Source: Oxalobacteraceae bacterium UBA6704
Lineage (GTDB): Bacteria; Pseudomonadota; Gammaproteobacteria; Burkholderiales; Burkholderiaceae_D
Reading direction: 5' to 3'
Assembly: GCA_002454505.1 (NCBI GenBank)
Contig: DKJA01000133.1
Location: 12,838-76,837 of the forward strand
Length of the DNA stretch: 64,000 nucleotides
Below, in pieces: positions 1 to 8,636 of the stretch (its first letter is position 1; every line of letters starts with the position of its first letter). The notes under the pieces are model-generated. The model saw nothing but the letters and a program-made list of their open reading frames with translations. It did not search any database and was not told the origin of the DNA. The translations under genes were made by a program, and so were the position numbers.

Positions 1-2
1 GC

Positions 3-101
3 AAGATTACGTCAGCGGAACTGGGCGGGCATGACAGGCATCAACGCCCCGACCTACAGATTCGCTGCTCGCGCGCCGGCAACGTCGTGTTGCTCGAATA
101 A
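3..101 (+). CDS. C-terminal end of an unidentified protein (partial)
   Basis: A frame is open from the window edge to a TAA at 99-101 and encodes 32 residues ending in RAGNVVLLE. It could be the tail of a gene that begins outside the window. I do not recognise it, and 32 codons could be open by chance. A second TAA follows immediately (taaataa). Confidence 0.25.
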   Translation, partial: KITSAELGGHDRHQRPDLQIRCSRAGNVVLLE

Positions 102-157
102 ATAATAGCAGGATTAAATCAGGTCAACTGACGCCGTTTGGTGCGTTGGCGCACGCC

Positions 158-213
158 GGGAGACACTTTGACAACAATGTCATGGCGGCCCCGAGGGGAG
201 AACATTTTGACAA
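158..213. repeat. Two direct repeats, possible IS21-like terminal repeats
   Basis: GGGAGACACTTTGACAA at 158-174 recurs as GGGAGAACATTTTGACAA at 196-213, an offset of about 39 bp. Multiple short repeats with TTGTCAAA on the opposite strand resemble the ends of some IS21-family elements, but no transposase is visible. The rest of the 102-319 gap holds nothing else I can support. Confidence 0.3.
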
Positions 214-319
214 TGGAAGGGCGGCTGGCGATAGTCGTAAAAAGGCGACCGTGGCGCTGTCTTGAGGAGTGGGCTGGAGTTGCGCTACCATTCTTCAAGA
301 CCAAAGTCAGGCCGGCGCC

Positions 320-1468
320 ATGAGCGAATACCAGTACTATGAATTTGCCGCCATCGACCGGCCGTTGAGCCGCAAGGAGATGGCCGAACTACGCGCGGTT
401 TCCACCCGTGCCGATATCACGCCACGCGGATTCGCCAATCACTATGAATGGGGTGAGCTCAAAGCCGATCCCGCCGACTGGATGCGGCGTTACTTCGACG
501 CTTACGTCTATCTGGCCAACTGGTGCAGCTGCCAGCTGTCACTGCGCCTGCCGAAAACAGCCTTCCGGAAGGCCGAACTGGCGCCATTTGCCAATGCATT
601 CTCGCTGACCATCGACGCCAGCGAGACGCATTGGATCATCGACTGGGTATTGCCGGAAAACGAAGACTACGACCGTTTTGCGGTGGACGATGGCACCGGC
701 TGGATGCGCCGGCTGGTTGCCTTGCGCGAAGAGCTGTCGCGTGGCGACTTGCGGCCCCTCTACCTGGGCTGGCTGGCCGCCGGCGCGTTCCTCGACGACG
801 AAGATCTGGAACCGGACGTTCCGCCGGGACTGACGCAACTGTCGCCCGCGCAGCAGGCCCTGGTCGAGTTCCTCCAGGTCGACCAGGACCTGCTGGCGGC
901 CGCCATCGCCGGCAGTGCGGCGGCCGCGTCGCAGGAAGACGACGAATCCCGGCACATTCCCGCCTGGCTGGATACCTGGGCCGCTCCGGACATGCAGGAT
1001 GTGCTCAAGTGCATTGCACTAGGACAGGGCCAGGATGCGGAACGCCGGGTGAAAGCGCACTACGCCGCGTGGCTGAAAGCGCAGCGCCCGGCATCCTCGG
1101 GCACATCCCGGCGTACCGTGGCCGAGCTGCGCAGGCTCGCTCAGGCGGCGGCAGCAACCAGGCAGGTCCGCGAAACCGGGCTGCACGAGGAGCGTGAAGC
1201 AAAGCGCCGGCAGCAGCGGGAGGCAGAATTGCGCGAGGTGATGGCCAGGCCGGACAAATACTGGAAGGTGGCGGCCGAAGAAGCATCACGCGGCAATGCC
1301 TCCGGTTACCGCCAGGCGGTACAGGCCCTCGCGGTGCTGGCCGAAGGCTATGCACTGGTGCCCAGCGCGGAGGCGTTCGAACGCGATCTCCGGCGCTTTC
1401 TCGTGCCTTACGCCAGCCGCACAGCCCTGTTGCGTCGTCTTGCCGAAGCGGGACTGTGGTCAGGATAA
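320..1468 (+). CDS. Conserved hypothetical protein
   Basis: 382 residues starting at MSEYQYYEFAAIDRPLSRKE; an upstream in-frame ATG at 269 would add a non-conserved-looking tail. The N-terminal half has the pattern of a family I have seen as a conserved hypothetical in beta- and gammaproteobacteria (ITPRGF.NHYEWGELKADP, a run of aromatic residues, then LRLPK). No catalytic motif is visible. Residues about 270-310 are rich in Arg, Glu, Gln and Ala and probably form a helix or coiled coil (HEEREAKRRQQREAEL). There is no signal peptide or membrane segment, so it is probably cytoplasmic. It is convergent with mnmE, with 23 bp between the two stop codons. Function unknown. Confidence 0.75.
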   Translation: MSEYQYYEFAAIDRPLSRKEMAELRAVSTRADITPRGFANHYEWGELKADPADWMRRYFDAYVYLANWCSCQLSLRLPKTAFRKAELAPFANAFSLTIDASETHWIIDWVLPENEDYDRFAVDDGTGWMRRLVALREELSRGDLRPLYLGWLAAGAFLDDEDLEPDVPPGLTQLSPAQQALVEFLQVDQDLLAAAIAGSAAAASQEDDESRHIPAWLDTWAAPDMQDVLKCIALGQGQDAERRVKAHYAAWLKAQRPASSGTSRRTVAELRRLAQAAAATRQVRETGLHEEREAKRRQQREAELREVMARPDKYWKVAAEEASRGNASGYRQAVQALAVLAEGYALVPSAEAFERDLRRFLVPYASRTALLRRLAEAGLWSG

Positions 1469-1491
1469 ATGCCGGGTGAAGGGCTACTACA

Positions 1492-2871
1492 TTATTTCCC
1501 GATACAGAACCGGCTGAAAATCACCCCCAGCAAATCATCCGACGAAAACGCGCCGGTGATCGTGGAAAGCTGGGTCTGCGCCAGCCGCAGCTCCTCGGCG
1601 AACAGGTCCAGCGACTGGTCCGTTTGCGCGGCATGCTCGCCGGCGAGGGCCAGATGTTTTGACGCCGACTTCAGCGCGATCAGGTGCCGTTCGCGGGCCA
1701 GGTACAGCGATTCGCCCGTCTGCTGCCAGCCGGCGATGCGCAGCAGTTCCTTGCGCAGCAGGTCGATGCCGGTGTGGTCGTGTGCCGACAGGTAGATATG
1801 CGTGGCATCGTCGCTGGTGTCCAGCGACGGCTTGTGGCCGGACAGGTCGATCTTGTTCCAGATGCGCAGCACCGGCACGCCGGCCGGAAAGCCGGCCAGG
1901 ATGGTTTCGTCGGCGCGGGTCGGGCCGTGGTTGGCGTCCAGCATGTGCAGGATCACGTCCGCCTTGCCCACTTCGCCCCAGGTGCGCTCGATGCCGATGC
2001 GCTCGACCACGTCCACCGCTTCATCGTGGCCGCGGATGCCGGCCGTATCGATGATGTTCAGCGGGATGCCTTCGATCTGGATGGTTTCGCTGACCTTGTC
2101 GCGTGTGGTGCCGGCGATCGGCGTGACGATGGCCACGTCGGCGCCCGCCAGCGCATTGAGTAGTGAGGACTTACCTACGTTCGGCTGCCCCACCAGCACC
2201 ACATTCAGCCCCTCGCGCAGCAGCGCACCCTGCGACGCCTGGCGGAACACGTGATCGAGCGATTCGACGATGCCCTTCAGCTGGCCGCGCGCATCGGATT
2301 TTTCCAGGAAGTCGATTTCCTCTTCAGGGAAGTCCAGCGTGGCTTCGACCAGCATGCGCAGGTGCGTCACGCGCTCGACCATCGCGTGGATCGCCTGCGA
2401 GAACGCGCCGGACAGCGATTGCGATGCCGACTTGGCGGCCGCTTCGGTCGATGCATCGATCAGGTCGGCGACCGCCTCGGCCTGGGCCAGGTCGAGCTTG
2501 TCGTTCATGTAGGCGCGGCGGGTGAATTCGCCGGGCTCGGCCAAGCGCAGGCCGCAGTCATGGCCTGCTTCAAGCACCCGTTGCAGCAGCATCTGCAGCA
2601 CGACGGGGCCGCCGTGACCCTGCAGCTCGATCACGTCCTCACCCGTGTACGAATGAGGACCCTTGAAATAGATCGCGATGCCCTGGTCGATCAGCGTGCC
2701 GTCCTGCTGGGTGAACGGAATGTAGGTGGCGTGGCGGGGCTTGAGCTCGGTGCCGGCAAACAGCGCCTGCGCCAGCGCGCGCAGGTTTTTGCCGGAAGCG
2801 CGGACGACGCCGATGCCGCCGCGGCCGGGCGCCGTGGCGATCGCGGCGATGGGAGAGGTGTCGAGGTTCAT
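1492..2871 (-). CDS. mnmE: tRNA modification GTPase MnmE
   Basis: MnmE (TrmE) works with MnmG to install the 5-carboxymethylaminomethyl group on wobble U34 of several tRNAs, using GTP and methylene-THF. The 459-residue product has the N-terminal THF-binding domain (start MNLDTSPIAAIATAPGRGG), a central helical domain, an inserted G domain with Walker A GQPNVGKSSLLNAL near residue 225, TTRD (switch I) and DTAGIR (G3), and the C-terminal FCIGK motif that carries the conserved Cys. A longer in-frame start at 3003 would put repeat DNA into the protein, so the ATG at 2871 is preferred. It lies in the usual chromosomal block downstream of yidC. Confidence 0.97.
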   Translation of the reverse strand: MNLDTSPIAAIATAPGRGGIGVVRASGKNLRALAQALFAGTELKPRHATYIPFTQQDGTLIDQGIAIYFKGPHSYTGEDVIELQGHGGPVVLQMLLQRVLEAGHDCGLRLAEPGEFTRRAYMNDKLDLAQAEAVADLIDASTEAAAKSASQSLSGAFSQAIHAMVERVTHLRMLVEATLDFPEEEIDFLEKSDARGQLKGIVESLDHVFRQASQGALLREGLNVVLVGQPNVGKSSLLNALAGADVAIVTPIAGTTRDKVSETIQIEGIPLNIIDTAGIRGHDEAVDVVERIGIERTWGEVGKADVILHMLDANHGPTRADETILAGFPAGVPVLRIWNKIDLSGHKPSLDTSDDATHIYLSAHDHTGIDLLRKELLRIAGWQQTGESLYLARERHLIALKSASKHLALAGEHAAQTDQSLDLFAEELRLAQTQLSTITGAFSSDDLLGVIFSRFCIGK

Positions 2872-2927
2872 AAGGGGAATTCTAACGAAAAAAGGACAGA
2901 CGCCCATTTCCCAGGAACTGTTTCCTG

Positions 2928-2982
2928 AAAAATGGGGTCTGTCCCCATTTTTGAAGCAATGTTTCTTGAAAAATGGGGACAG
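2928..2982. repeat. Intergenic inverted repeat of the GGGGACAG type
   Basis: The mnmE-yidC gap contains AAAAATGGGG (2928-2937), CCCCATTTTT (2943-2952) and a further AAAAATGGGGACAG (2969-2982). The first two form a hairpin with a 5-base loop. The segment 2939-2952 and the segment 2969-2982 are perfect 14-bp inverted arms around a 16-base spacer, so two alternative stem-loops compete. A degenerate further copy lies at about 2889-2910 (aaaggacagacgcccattt). From memory, such GGGGACAG/CCCCATTTTT blocks are dispersed in Oxalobacteraceae intergenic DNA; their role is unknown. Confidence 0.7.
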
Positions 2983-3027
2983 CCGGGTCGCCGGACCGCA
3001 CATTTTTCGAGCAATTATTGCTGGTGA

Positions 3028-4707
3028 TTATTTCGTGCTCGGCGTCATCTTCTTCGTGATCACCCACTGCTGGGCAATCGAGAACAGGTTGTTGACCACC
3101 CAGTACAGCACCAGGCCGGACGGGAAGAACAGGAACATCACCGAGAATGCCAGCGGCATGAACAGCATCATCTTCGCCTGCGCCGGATCGGCCGGCTGCG
3201 GGTTCAGCTTCATCGTCACGTACATCGAGATCGCGTACAGCACCGGCAGGATGAAGAACGGATCCGGCTTGGTCAGGTCGTGGATCCACAGGGCCCACGG
3301 CGCGCCGCGCATTTCAACCGATGCGTTCAGCACCCAGTACAGCGAGATGAACACCGGCATCTGCACGACGATCGGCAGGCAGCCGCCCAGCGGGTTGATC
3401 TTCTCGGTCTTGTACAGCTCCATCATCGCCTGGTTCATCTTCTGCGGATCGCCCTTGTGGCGTTCGCGGATGGCCGTCATCTTCGGCGTCACGACTTTCA
3501 TGCGGGCCATGCTGCGGTAGCTGGCGGCGGACAGCGGGAAGAAGATCAGCTTGATCAGGATCGTGAAGGCGATGATCGTCCAGCCCCAGTTGCCCAGCGC
3601 GGCGTGGATCTGCTGCATCACCCAGTAGATCGGCTTGGCGATGATGGTCAGCATGCCGTAGTCCTTCACCAGCTCCAAGCCGGGCGAGACCTGTTCCAGC
3701 ACTTTTTCGTCCTGCGGGCCGGAGAACAGCTTGGCGCTGTTCGACACCGTGGCGCCCGGCGCCAGCGCGCCCAGCGGCTGCACGACGCCGATCGCGTACG
3801 TGTTCGTGTCCACCTTGCGGGTGAAGATGTCGTGCATCAGCTTCGCCTGCGGCACCAGCGCCGACACGAAGAAGTGCTGCGACACGGCGACCCAGCCGCC
3901 ATCGGCCTTCGTCGCGTGATCCGGCGGGATCACCTTGCCCGGGCTTTCCTTCTGCGCCACGTCGTGCTTCTCGATCTTCTCGAACGTCAGCTTCTTGTAC
4001 TTGTCGGCATCCGTGTACAGCGTCGGGCCGGTGAAGCTCGGGTTGAACCACGAGGAACCTTCCGGCTTGTTGCCGTCGTGGACCAGCTGCATGTACAGCT
4101 CAGGCGTCACGGGCGCGGTGCCGGTATTGGTCACGTCGTGGCGCACGTCGATGACGTACTCGCCGCGCTTGAACGTGAACGTCTTGGTCAGCTTCACGCC
4201 GCCCTGTTCGGCATCCAGCACCAGTTGCACCTGGTTGCCGTTGTCCAGCGTGCGGGCGCCGGGACGAACGGTGAAACCGGTGTTGTGGTTCGGCAGGTTG
4301 GCTGCACCAACCAGGCCCGTCTGCGCCAGGTAGACGCGGCCGGCGCCCTGCTGGAACAGCATCTGGTTCTTCGTCGGATCGATGCCGTCCTTGTATTTCA
4401 ACAGCTCGAGGCGCTTGATCTGGCCGCCCAGCGTATCGATGTCCACCTTGTAGACGTCCGTCGTGATCGTCACGATCTGGCTCTGGAACGGCGCCGCGGT
4501 GCCGGGCACGGCGGCAGCGCCCGCATTGGCACCAACTGCGCCGACAGCGGCAGGCGTTGCCGCCGTGGCTGCTGCAGGAACGGTCTTGGCCGGTGGCGTC
4601 GGCGAGAACATGGATTGCTTGCCGGTGGAGATCATCCACTCGTTCCACAGGAAGACCAGCGAGACGGCGAAGACGATCCACAGGATGGTGCGTTTATTGA
4701 TATCCAT
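3028..4707 (-). CDS. yidC: Membrane protein insertase YidC
   Basis: Inner-membrane insertase and chaperone that acts alone or with SecYEG to insert and fold membrane proteins. It has 559 residues, as in other Gram-negative YidC proteins: an N-terminal membrane anchor (residues about 7-24, ILWIVFAVSLVFLWNEW), a low-complexity Ala/Pro linker, a large periplasmic beta domain to about residue 345, then the conserved five-helix insertase core (IIAFTILIKLIFFPLS, GGCLPIVVQMPVFISLYW, FSVMFLFFPSGLVLYW) with the hydrophilic-groove Arg in the first core helix region (AASYRSMARM). It is followed downstream by mnmE and preceded by yidD, the usual order. Confidence 0.98.
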   Translation of the reverse strand: MDINKRTILWIVFAVSLVFLWNEWMISTGKQSMFSPTPPAKTVPAAATAATPAAVGAVGANAGAAAVPGTAAPFQSQIVTITTDVYKVDIDTLGGQIKRLELLKYKDGIDPTKNQMLFQQGAGRVYLAQTGLVGAANLPNHNTGFTVRPGARTLDNGNQVQLVLDAEQGGVKLTKTFTFKRGEYVIDVRHDVTNTGTAPVTPELYMQLVHDGNKPEGSSWFNPSFTGPTLYTDADKYKKLTFEKIEKHDVAQKESPGKVIPPDHATKADGGWVAVSQHFFVSALVPQAKLMHDIFTRKVDTNTYAIGVVQPLGALAPGATVSNSAKLFSGPQDEKVLEQVSPGLELVKDYGMLTIIAKPIYWVMQQIHAALGNWGWTIIAFTILIKLIFFPLSAASYRSMARMKVVTPKMTAIRERHKGDPQKMNQAMMELYKTEKINPLGGCLPIVVQMPVFISLYWVLNASVEMRGAPWALWIHDLTKPDPFFILPVLYAISMYVTMKLNPQPADPAQAKMMLFMPLAFSVMFLFFPSGLVLYWVVNNLFSIAQQWVITKKMTPSTK

Positions 4708-4716
4708 TGGGTACAG

Positions 4717-4968
4717 TCAGGAGTGGTTGCAACCGCAAGCGGTCGTTGAAGAATGCTTCGGCGGCACGGGATCGAGCCCGCCCGCGTTCCACGGATGGCA
4801 GCGGCACACGCGGCGCACGGCCAGCCAGCCGCCCTTCGCCGTGCCGTGCACGCGCAGCGCTTCCAGCGCATAGTTCGAGCAGCTCGGGTAGAAGCGGCAG
4901 CTGGGCGCCATCATGGGACTGATGGCGAGCTGATAGAAGCGCAGCAGCAGCGACAGCACGGTTTTCAT
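4717..4968 (-). CDS. yidD: Membrane protein insertion efficiency factor YidD
   Basis: Small (83 residues) peripheral inner-membrane factor that assists YidC-dependent insertion. The family hallmark is visible: an N-terminal amphipathic helix (LLRFYQLAISPMMA), then CRFYPSCSNYALEAL and the C-terminal CHPWNAGGLDPVP. The start overlaps the end of rnpA by 4 bp (ATGA) and the stop lies 9 bp from the yidC start, so translation of the three is probably coupled. Confidence 0.96.
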   Translation of the reverse strand: MKTVLSLLLRFYQLAISPMMAPSCRFYPSCSNYALEALRVHGTAKGGWLAVRRVCRCHPWNAGGLDPVPPKHSSTTACGCNHS

Positions 4969-5366
4969 CGCCGCGCCTTCGACTGGGCGTCGAACAGGCG
5001 CGCCAGCTCCAGGCGCAGCTCGGTTTTCAGCTTTGCCGTGGTGGCCGGGCCAGCCTTGGTATTGACGGCCTTCGAGAGGCGCACTACACAGTCGATCGCC
5101 GGCAAACGCGTGGTGCGGAACAACTCGCGCGTGACACGCTTGATCGTGTTGCGCGTGACGGCGCGGGGCGCCAGCCGTTTGGCAACGACGACCCCCAACC
5201 GCGCGTTTGGCAGCTGATTCGGGCGGGTATAGAGCACGAAGTGCGCGCTTTTTTGCGTCGGGCGCAAACGAAAAACGGATGAAAATTCATCCGTTTTAAC
5301 GATGCGCCGAGCGCGCGCGAAGTCGTGGGAACCTTCGCCTGTGGAGCCGTTGGAACTGTTGTCCAC
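4965..5366 (-). CDS. rnpA: Ribonuclease P protein component RnpA
   Basis: Protein subunit of RNase P, which removes 5' leaders from pre-tRNAs together with the catalytic RNA (rnpB is not in this window). At 133 residues it is near normal size. Visible family features are FARARRIVKTDEFSSVF at the N terminus, the RNR-type basic motif RAVTRNTIKRVTRELFR, and DCVVRLSKAV. The only start that covers the conserved N terminus is a GTG at 5366, and no strong ribosome-binding site precedes it. It overlaps yidD by 4 bp and lies 20 bp beyond the end of rpmH. Confidence 0.95.
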   Translation of the reverse strand: MDNSSNGSTGEGSHDFARARRIVKTDEFSSVFRLRPTQKSAHFVLYTRPNQLPNARLGVVVAKRLAPRAVTRNTIKRVTRELFRTTRLPAIDCVVRLSKAVNTKAGPATTAKLKTELRLELARLFDAQSKARR

Positions 5367-5386
5367 GCTCAGCGAACAAGCTTGGC

Positions 5387-5521
5387 TTATACAGCCAGAC
5401 GCTTGCGGCCCTTGGCGCGGCGTGCGTTCAGAACCTGACGGCCACCACGGGTAGCCATACGTGCACGGAAACCGTGGGTGCGCTTGCGGCGCACGACGGA
5501 AGGTTGGTAAGTACGTTTCAT
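5387..5521 (-). CDS. rpmH: 50S ribosomal protein L34
   Basis: The 44-residue product begins MKRTYQPSVVRRKRTHGFRA and ends GRKRLAV, the full standard L34. A longer in-frame start at 5569 would add 16 residues not present in the family. It is the first gene of the rpmH-rnpA-yidD-yidC cluster and diverges from dnaA across the putative origin. Confidence 0.98.
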   Translation of the reverse strand: MKRTYQPSVVRRKRTHGFRARMATRGGRQVLNARRAKGRKRLAV

Positions 5522-5945
5522 GTTGGTCTCGCTAAAGAAGCAAAAAAATGCAAAATCGGGCTGCCGCACCGTACCGGAAAATCAGCACGCGCGCCAGGGG
5601 TCCCTTCAGTTATTGGTGCCAATGACATTTCGCGCACTTATGCCCACACGTCCGGCACAAGCTGGCCAATCTCATCGCCCGCTTACATCCGCGCTGATCG
5701 TAAACTGAAAAAACACGGAGTACGGGCGGGGAACCCTGAATTATCAGCATTTGGGCATCGCTTGTCAACAGCTTGACGGCTTCCCGGCCGGCCCCGCAAC
5801 GCCATTTTTCCGGAAAAATTGGAACAACCCTGTGGATAACTTGTGGGGTTCGGAGTTAGAATAGCGTGTTACGTGTGGCGCGCATGGGGCTCATCTCGAG
5901 TTTTCCCTCTGCTGCCCTCTCACAGCTTTTGCAGATAGACGATTC
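5522..5945. other. Putative oriC and divergent rpmH/dnaA promoter region
   Basis: This 424-bp gene-free interval separates rpmH and dnaA, a common site for oriC in betaproteobacteria. It holds a perfect DnaA box on the minus strand (TGTGGATAA, 5831-5839), a one-mismatch box at 5638-5646 (TTATGCCCA), a 16-bp perfect palindrome at 5804-5819 and an A-rich stretch near 5703-5712. A -10-like TAGAAT at 5857-5862 lies downstream of the perfect box. Only one perfect box is seen, so the functional origin could extend beyond this interval. Confidence 0.65.
5831..5839 (-). promoter_or_regulatory. Perfect DnaA box
   Basis: TGTGGATAA on the plus strand reads TTATCCACA on the minus strand, the strict DnaA-box consensus. 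It ends 17 bp before a TAGAAT -10-like hexamer upstream of dnaA. This position would suit both origin binding and DnaA autoregulation. Confidence 0.85.
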
Positions 5946-7358
5946 ATGGAAAATTTCTGGCAGACCTGTTCCGCACAACTGGAACTGGAGCTGACGCCGC
6001 AACAATACAGCGCGTGGATCAAGCCACTTGTGCCGCTCGATTACGAGAATGGCAAGCTGAGGATTGCTGCGCCCAACCGCTTCAAGCTCGACTGGGTGAA
6101 GTCCCAGTTCGCCAGCCGCATCACCGCCCTTGCGTCGCAATACTGGGAAGCGCCGACGGAGGTGCAGTTCGTGCTCGACCCGCGCCTGAACCCGGCACGC
6201 AAGCCCGCCGAACCGATGCCCGCCAGCGCCAACGGCTCGCCGCTGCATGCGCCGGCCGTGCATATTCCGGAACCGCGCACGGGCGATCCCGTCACGCCGC
6301 CGCCAGGCAGCGAGTACGCGAACCAGCGGGGCCGCGAACAGAGCCGCATCAACACCGACCTGACGTTCGACAGCTTCGTCACCGGTAAGGCCAACCAGCT
6401 GGCGCGCGCCGCCGCGATCCAGGTGGCGAACAACCCGGGCGTGTCGTACAACCCGCTGTTCTTCTACGGCGGCGTGGGCCTCGGCAAGACCCACTTGATC
6501 CACGCGATCGGCAACCAGGTGATGGCCGACCAGCCGGGCGCCCGCATCCGCTACATCCACGCCGAGCAGTACGTGCGCGACGTGGTGACGGCCTACCAGC
6601 GCAAGGGCTTCGACGACTTCAAGCATTACTACCACTCGCTGGACATGCTGCTGATCGACGATATTCAATTCTTCGGCGGCAAGAGCCGCACGCAGGAAGA
6701 ATTCTTCTATGCGTTCGAGGCGCTGATCGCCGCGAAGAAGCAGATCATCATCACGTCGGACACGTATCCGAAAGAGATCACGGGCATGGACGACCGCCTG
6801 ATCTCCCGCTTTGATTCCGGCCTGACGGTGGCCATCGAGCCGCCGGAACTGGAAATGCGCGTGGCGATCCTGCTGAAGAAAGCCAAGTCGGAAGGCGTCA
6901 CGCTGTCCGACGACGTGGCCTTCTTCGTGGCCAAGCACCTGCGCTCGAACGTGCGCGAACTGGAAGGCGCGCTGCGCAAGATCCTCGCGTACTCGCGCTT
7001 CCACGGCAAGGACATCTCGATCGATATCGTGAAGGAAGCCTTGAAGGATCTGCTGTCGGTGCAGAACCGCCAGATCAGCGTGGAGAACATCCAGAAGACC
7101 GTGGCGGACTTTTTCAACATCAAGGTCGCCGACATGTACTCGAAGCGCCGCCCGGCGAACATCGCCCGGCCACGCCAGATCGCCATGTACCTGGCCAAGG
7201 AACTGACGCAGAAGTCGCTGCCGGAAATCGGCGAGCTGTTCGGCGGCCGCGACCACACCACGGTGTTGCACGCGGTGCGCAAGATCGCCCAGGACCGCAC
7301 CAAGAATCCGGAGTGCAATCACGAGCTGCACGTGCTGGAGCAAACCCTCAAGGGGTAA
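5946..7358 (+). CDS. dnaA: Chromosomal replication initiator protein DnaA
   Basis: AAA+ ATPase that binds DnaA boxes and opens oriC. The 470 residues show domain I (MENFWQTCSAQLELELTPQQ), a Pro-rich variable linker at about 80-125, the AAA+ core with Walker A GGVGLGKTHLIHAIG near residue 175 and Walker B LLIDDIQFF near 235, sensor 1 (IITSDTYPKEI), sensor 2 (LRSNVRELEGAL), and the C-terminal helix-turn-helix signature GRDHTTVLHAVRKI near residue 433. The ATG at 5946 matches the family N terminus exactly. dnaN follows after 119 bp. Confidence 0.99.
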   Translation: MENFWQTCSAQLELELTPQQYSAWIKPLVPLDYENGKLRIAAPNRFKLDWVKSQFASRITALASQYWEAPTEVQFVLDPRLNPARKPAEPMPASANGSPLHAPAVHIPEPRTGDPVTPPPGSEYANQRGREQSRINTDLTFDSFVTGKANQLARAAAIQVANNPGVSYNPLFFYGGVGLGKTHLIHAIGNQVMADQPGARIRYIHAEQYVRDVVTAYQRKGFDDFKHYYHSLDMLLIDDIQFFGGKSRTQEEFFYAFEALIAAKKQIIITSDTYPKEITGMDDRLISRFDSGLTVAIEPPELEMRVAILLKKAKSEGVTLSDDVAFFVAKHLRSNVRELEGALRKILAYSRFHGKDISIDIVKEALKDLLSVQNRQISVENIQKTVADFFNIKVADMYSKRRPANIARPRQIAMYLAKELTQKSLPEIGELFGGRDHTTVLHAVRKIAQDRTKNPECNHELHVLEQTLKG

Positions 7359-7477
7359 CCGGAAGACAAGTCCGGCGGGTGGATTTGCTACACTGCCGGT
7401 ACTTCCGACGAGCAATTATTGTAATTAAGTACAGCAAAAGCTTTAACAGTACATTTAACTTTTTATCGAGGATATTT

Positions 7478-8584
7478 ATGCAACTGGTCAAAACCACCCG
7501 AGACACGTTACTCCGGCCACTGCAGATCGTGAGCGGTATTGTCGAGCGTCGGCACACCATGCCGATTCTGGCCAATATCCTCATCCGCAAGGAAGGCGAG
7601 GCTGTCTCGTTCCTGTCCACCGATACCGAAGTTCAGATCACCACCAACGCCAACATCGGCGCCGGTCCGGAAGTGACCGGCACCACGGTGGCCGCCCGCA
7701 AGCTGCTGGACATCCTGCGCGCGCTGCCGGAATCGGGCGACGTGTCGCTGACGCTGCTGAACAAGCGCCTGACGGTACAAAGCGGCAAATCGCGCTTCGC
7801 GCTGCAGACGCTGGCCGCGGAGGAATTCCCGACCGTGCAGCAGGCGGAAACGTTCAATGCCTCGTTCACGCTGCCGCAGAAAACGCTGAAGCACCTGTTC
7901 AACATGGTGCACTTCTCGATGGCCCAGCAGGACATCCGCTACTACCTGAACGGCCTGCTGCTGGTGCTGGACGGCGAGAACGTGATCGCCGTGGCCACCG
8001 ACGGCCACCGCCTTGCGTTCTGCCAGGTGAAGACGGAACAGGCGTTCGAACGCCAGGAAGTGATCATCCCGCGCAAGACCATCATCGAGCTGCAGCGCCT
8101 GCTGGAAGAAAACGACGAGCCGGTGCAACTGGACATCGCCGCCAACCAGGTGAAGCTGGGCTTCTCCGATATCGAGCTGATCTCCAAGCTGGTCGAGGGC
8201 AAATTCCCCGACTACACGCGCGTGATCCCGAAGGGCTACAAGAACGACTTCACGATCGGCCGCGACGAGCTGCTGCGTTCGCTGCAGCGCGCCGCCATCA
8301 TGACCAGCGATAAATTCAAGGGCGTGCGCTGCATCATCAGCCCCGGCTCGCTGAAGATCTCGTCCACCAATGCGGACCAGGAAGAAGCGGTCGAGGAACT
8401 GGAAATCGACTACGGCGGCGACAGCATCGACATCGGCTTCAACGTGACGTACCTGCTGGACGTGCTGAACAACCTGAAGTGCGACCAGGTCAATGTGGCG
8501 CTGGGCGATTCGAATTCGTCCGCGCTGATCTCGATCCCGGAAAACGCCGACTTCAAGTACGTCGTGATGCCGATGCGTATCTGA
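7478..8584 (+). CDS. dnaN: DNA polymerase III sliding clamp, beta subunit
   Basis: Ring-shaped dimeric processivity clamp of the replicative polymerase. The product is 368 residues, beginning MQLVKTTRDTLLRPLQIVSG, with three repeated clamp domains and the family end YVVMPMRI. The ATG at 7478 is preceded by GAGGA at 7468-7472. A longer frame starting at 7313 overlaps dnaA and is not conserved. The 119-bp dnaA-dnaN gap has a locally AT-rich stretch (about 7410-7480) that may carry a separate promoter. Confidence 0.99.
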   Translation: MQLVKTTRDTLLRPLQIVSGIVERRHTMPILANILIRKEGEAVSFLSTDTEVQITTNANIGAGPEVTGTTVAARKLLDILRALPESGDVSLTLLNKRLTVQSGKSRFALQTLAAEEFPTVQQAETFNASFTLPQKTLKHLFNMVHFSMAQQDIRYYLNGLLLVLDGENVIAVATDGHRLAFCQVKTEQAFERQEVIIPRKTIIELQRLLEENDEPVQLDIAANQVKLGFSDIELISKLVEGKFPDYTRVIPKGYKNDFTIGRDELLRSLQRAAIMTSDKFKGVRCIISPGSLKISSTNADQEEAVEELEIDYGGDSIDIGFNVTYLLDVLNNLKCDQVNVALGDSNSSALISIPENADFKYVVMPMRI

Positions 8585-8636
8585 CCTGCCGCAAGACGTT
8601 CCCGAATCACCCAGATTAGTTTTTGAGAAAGCAGTC

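Noticed and set aside
7410..7421. GAGCAATTATTG shared by the yidC-mnmE gap (3009-3020) and the dnaA-dnaN gap
   Set aside because: A single 12-base match without a conserved context; likely chance in AT-rich intergenic DNA.
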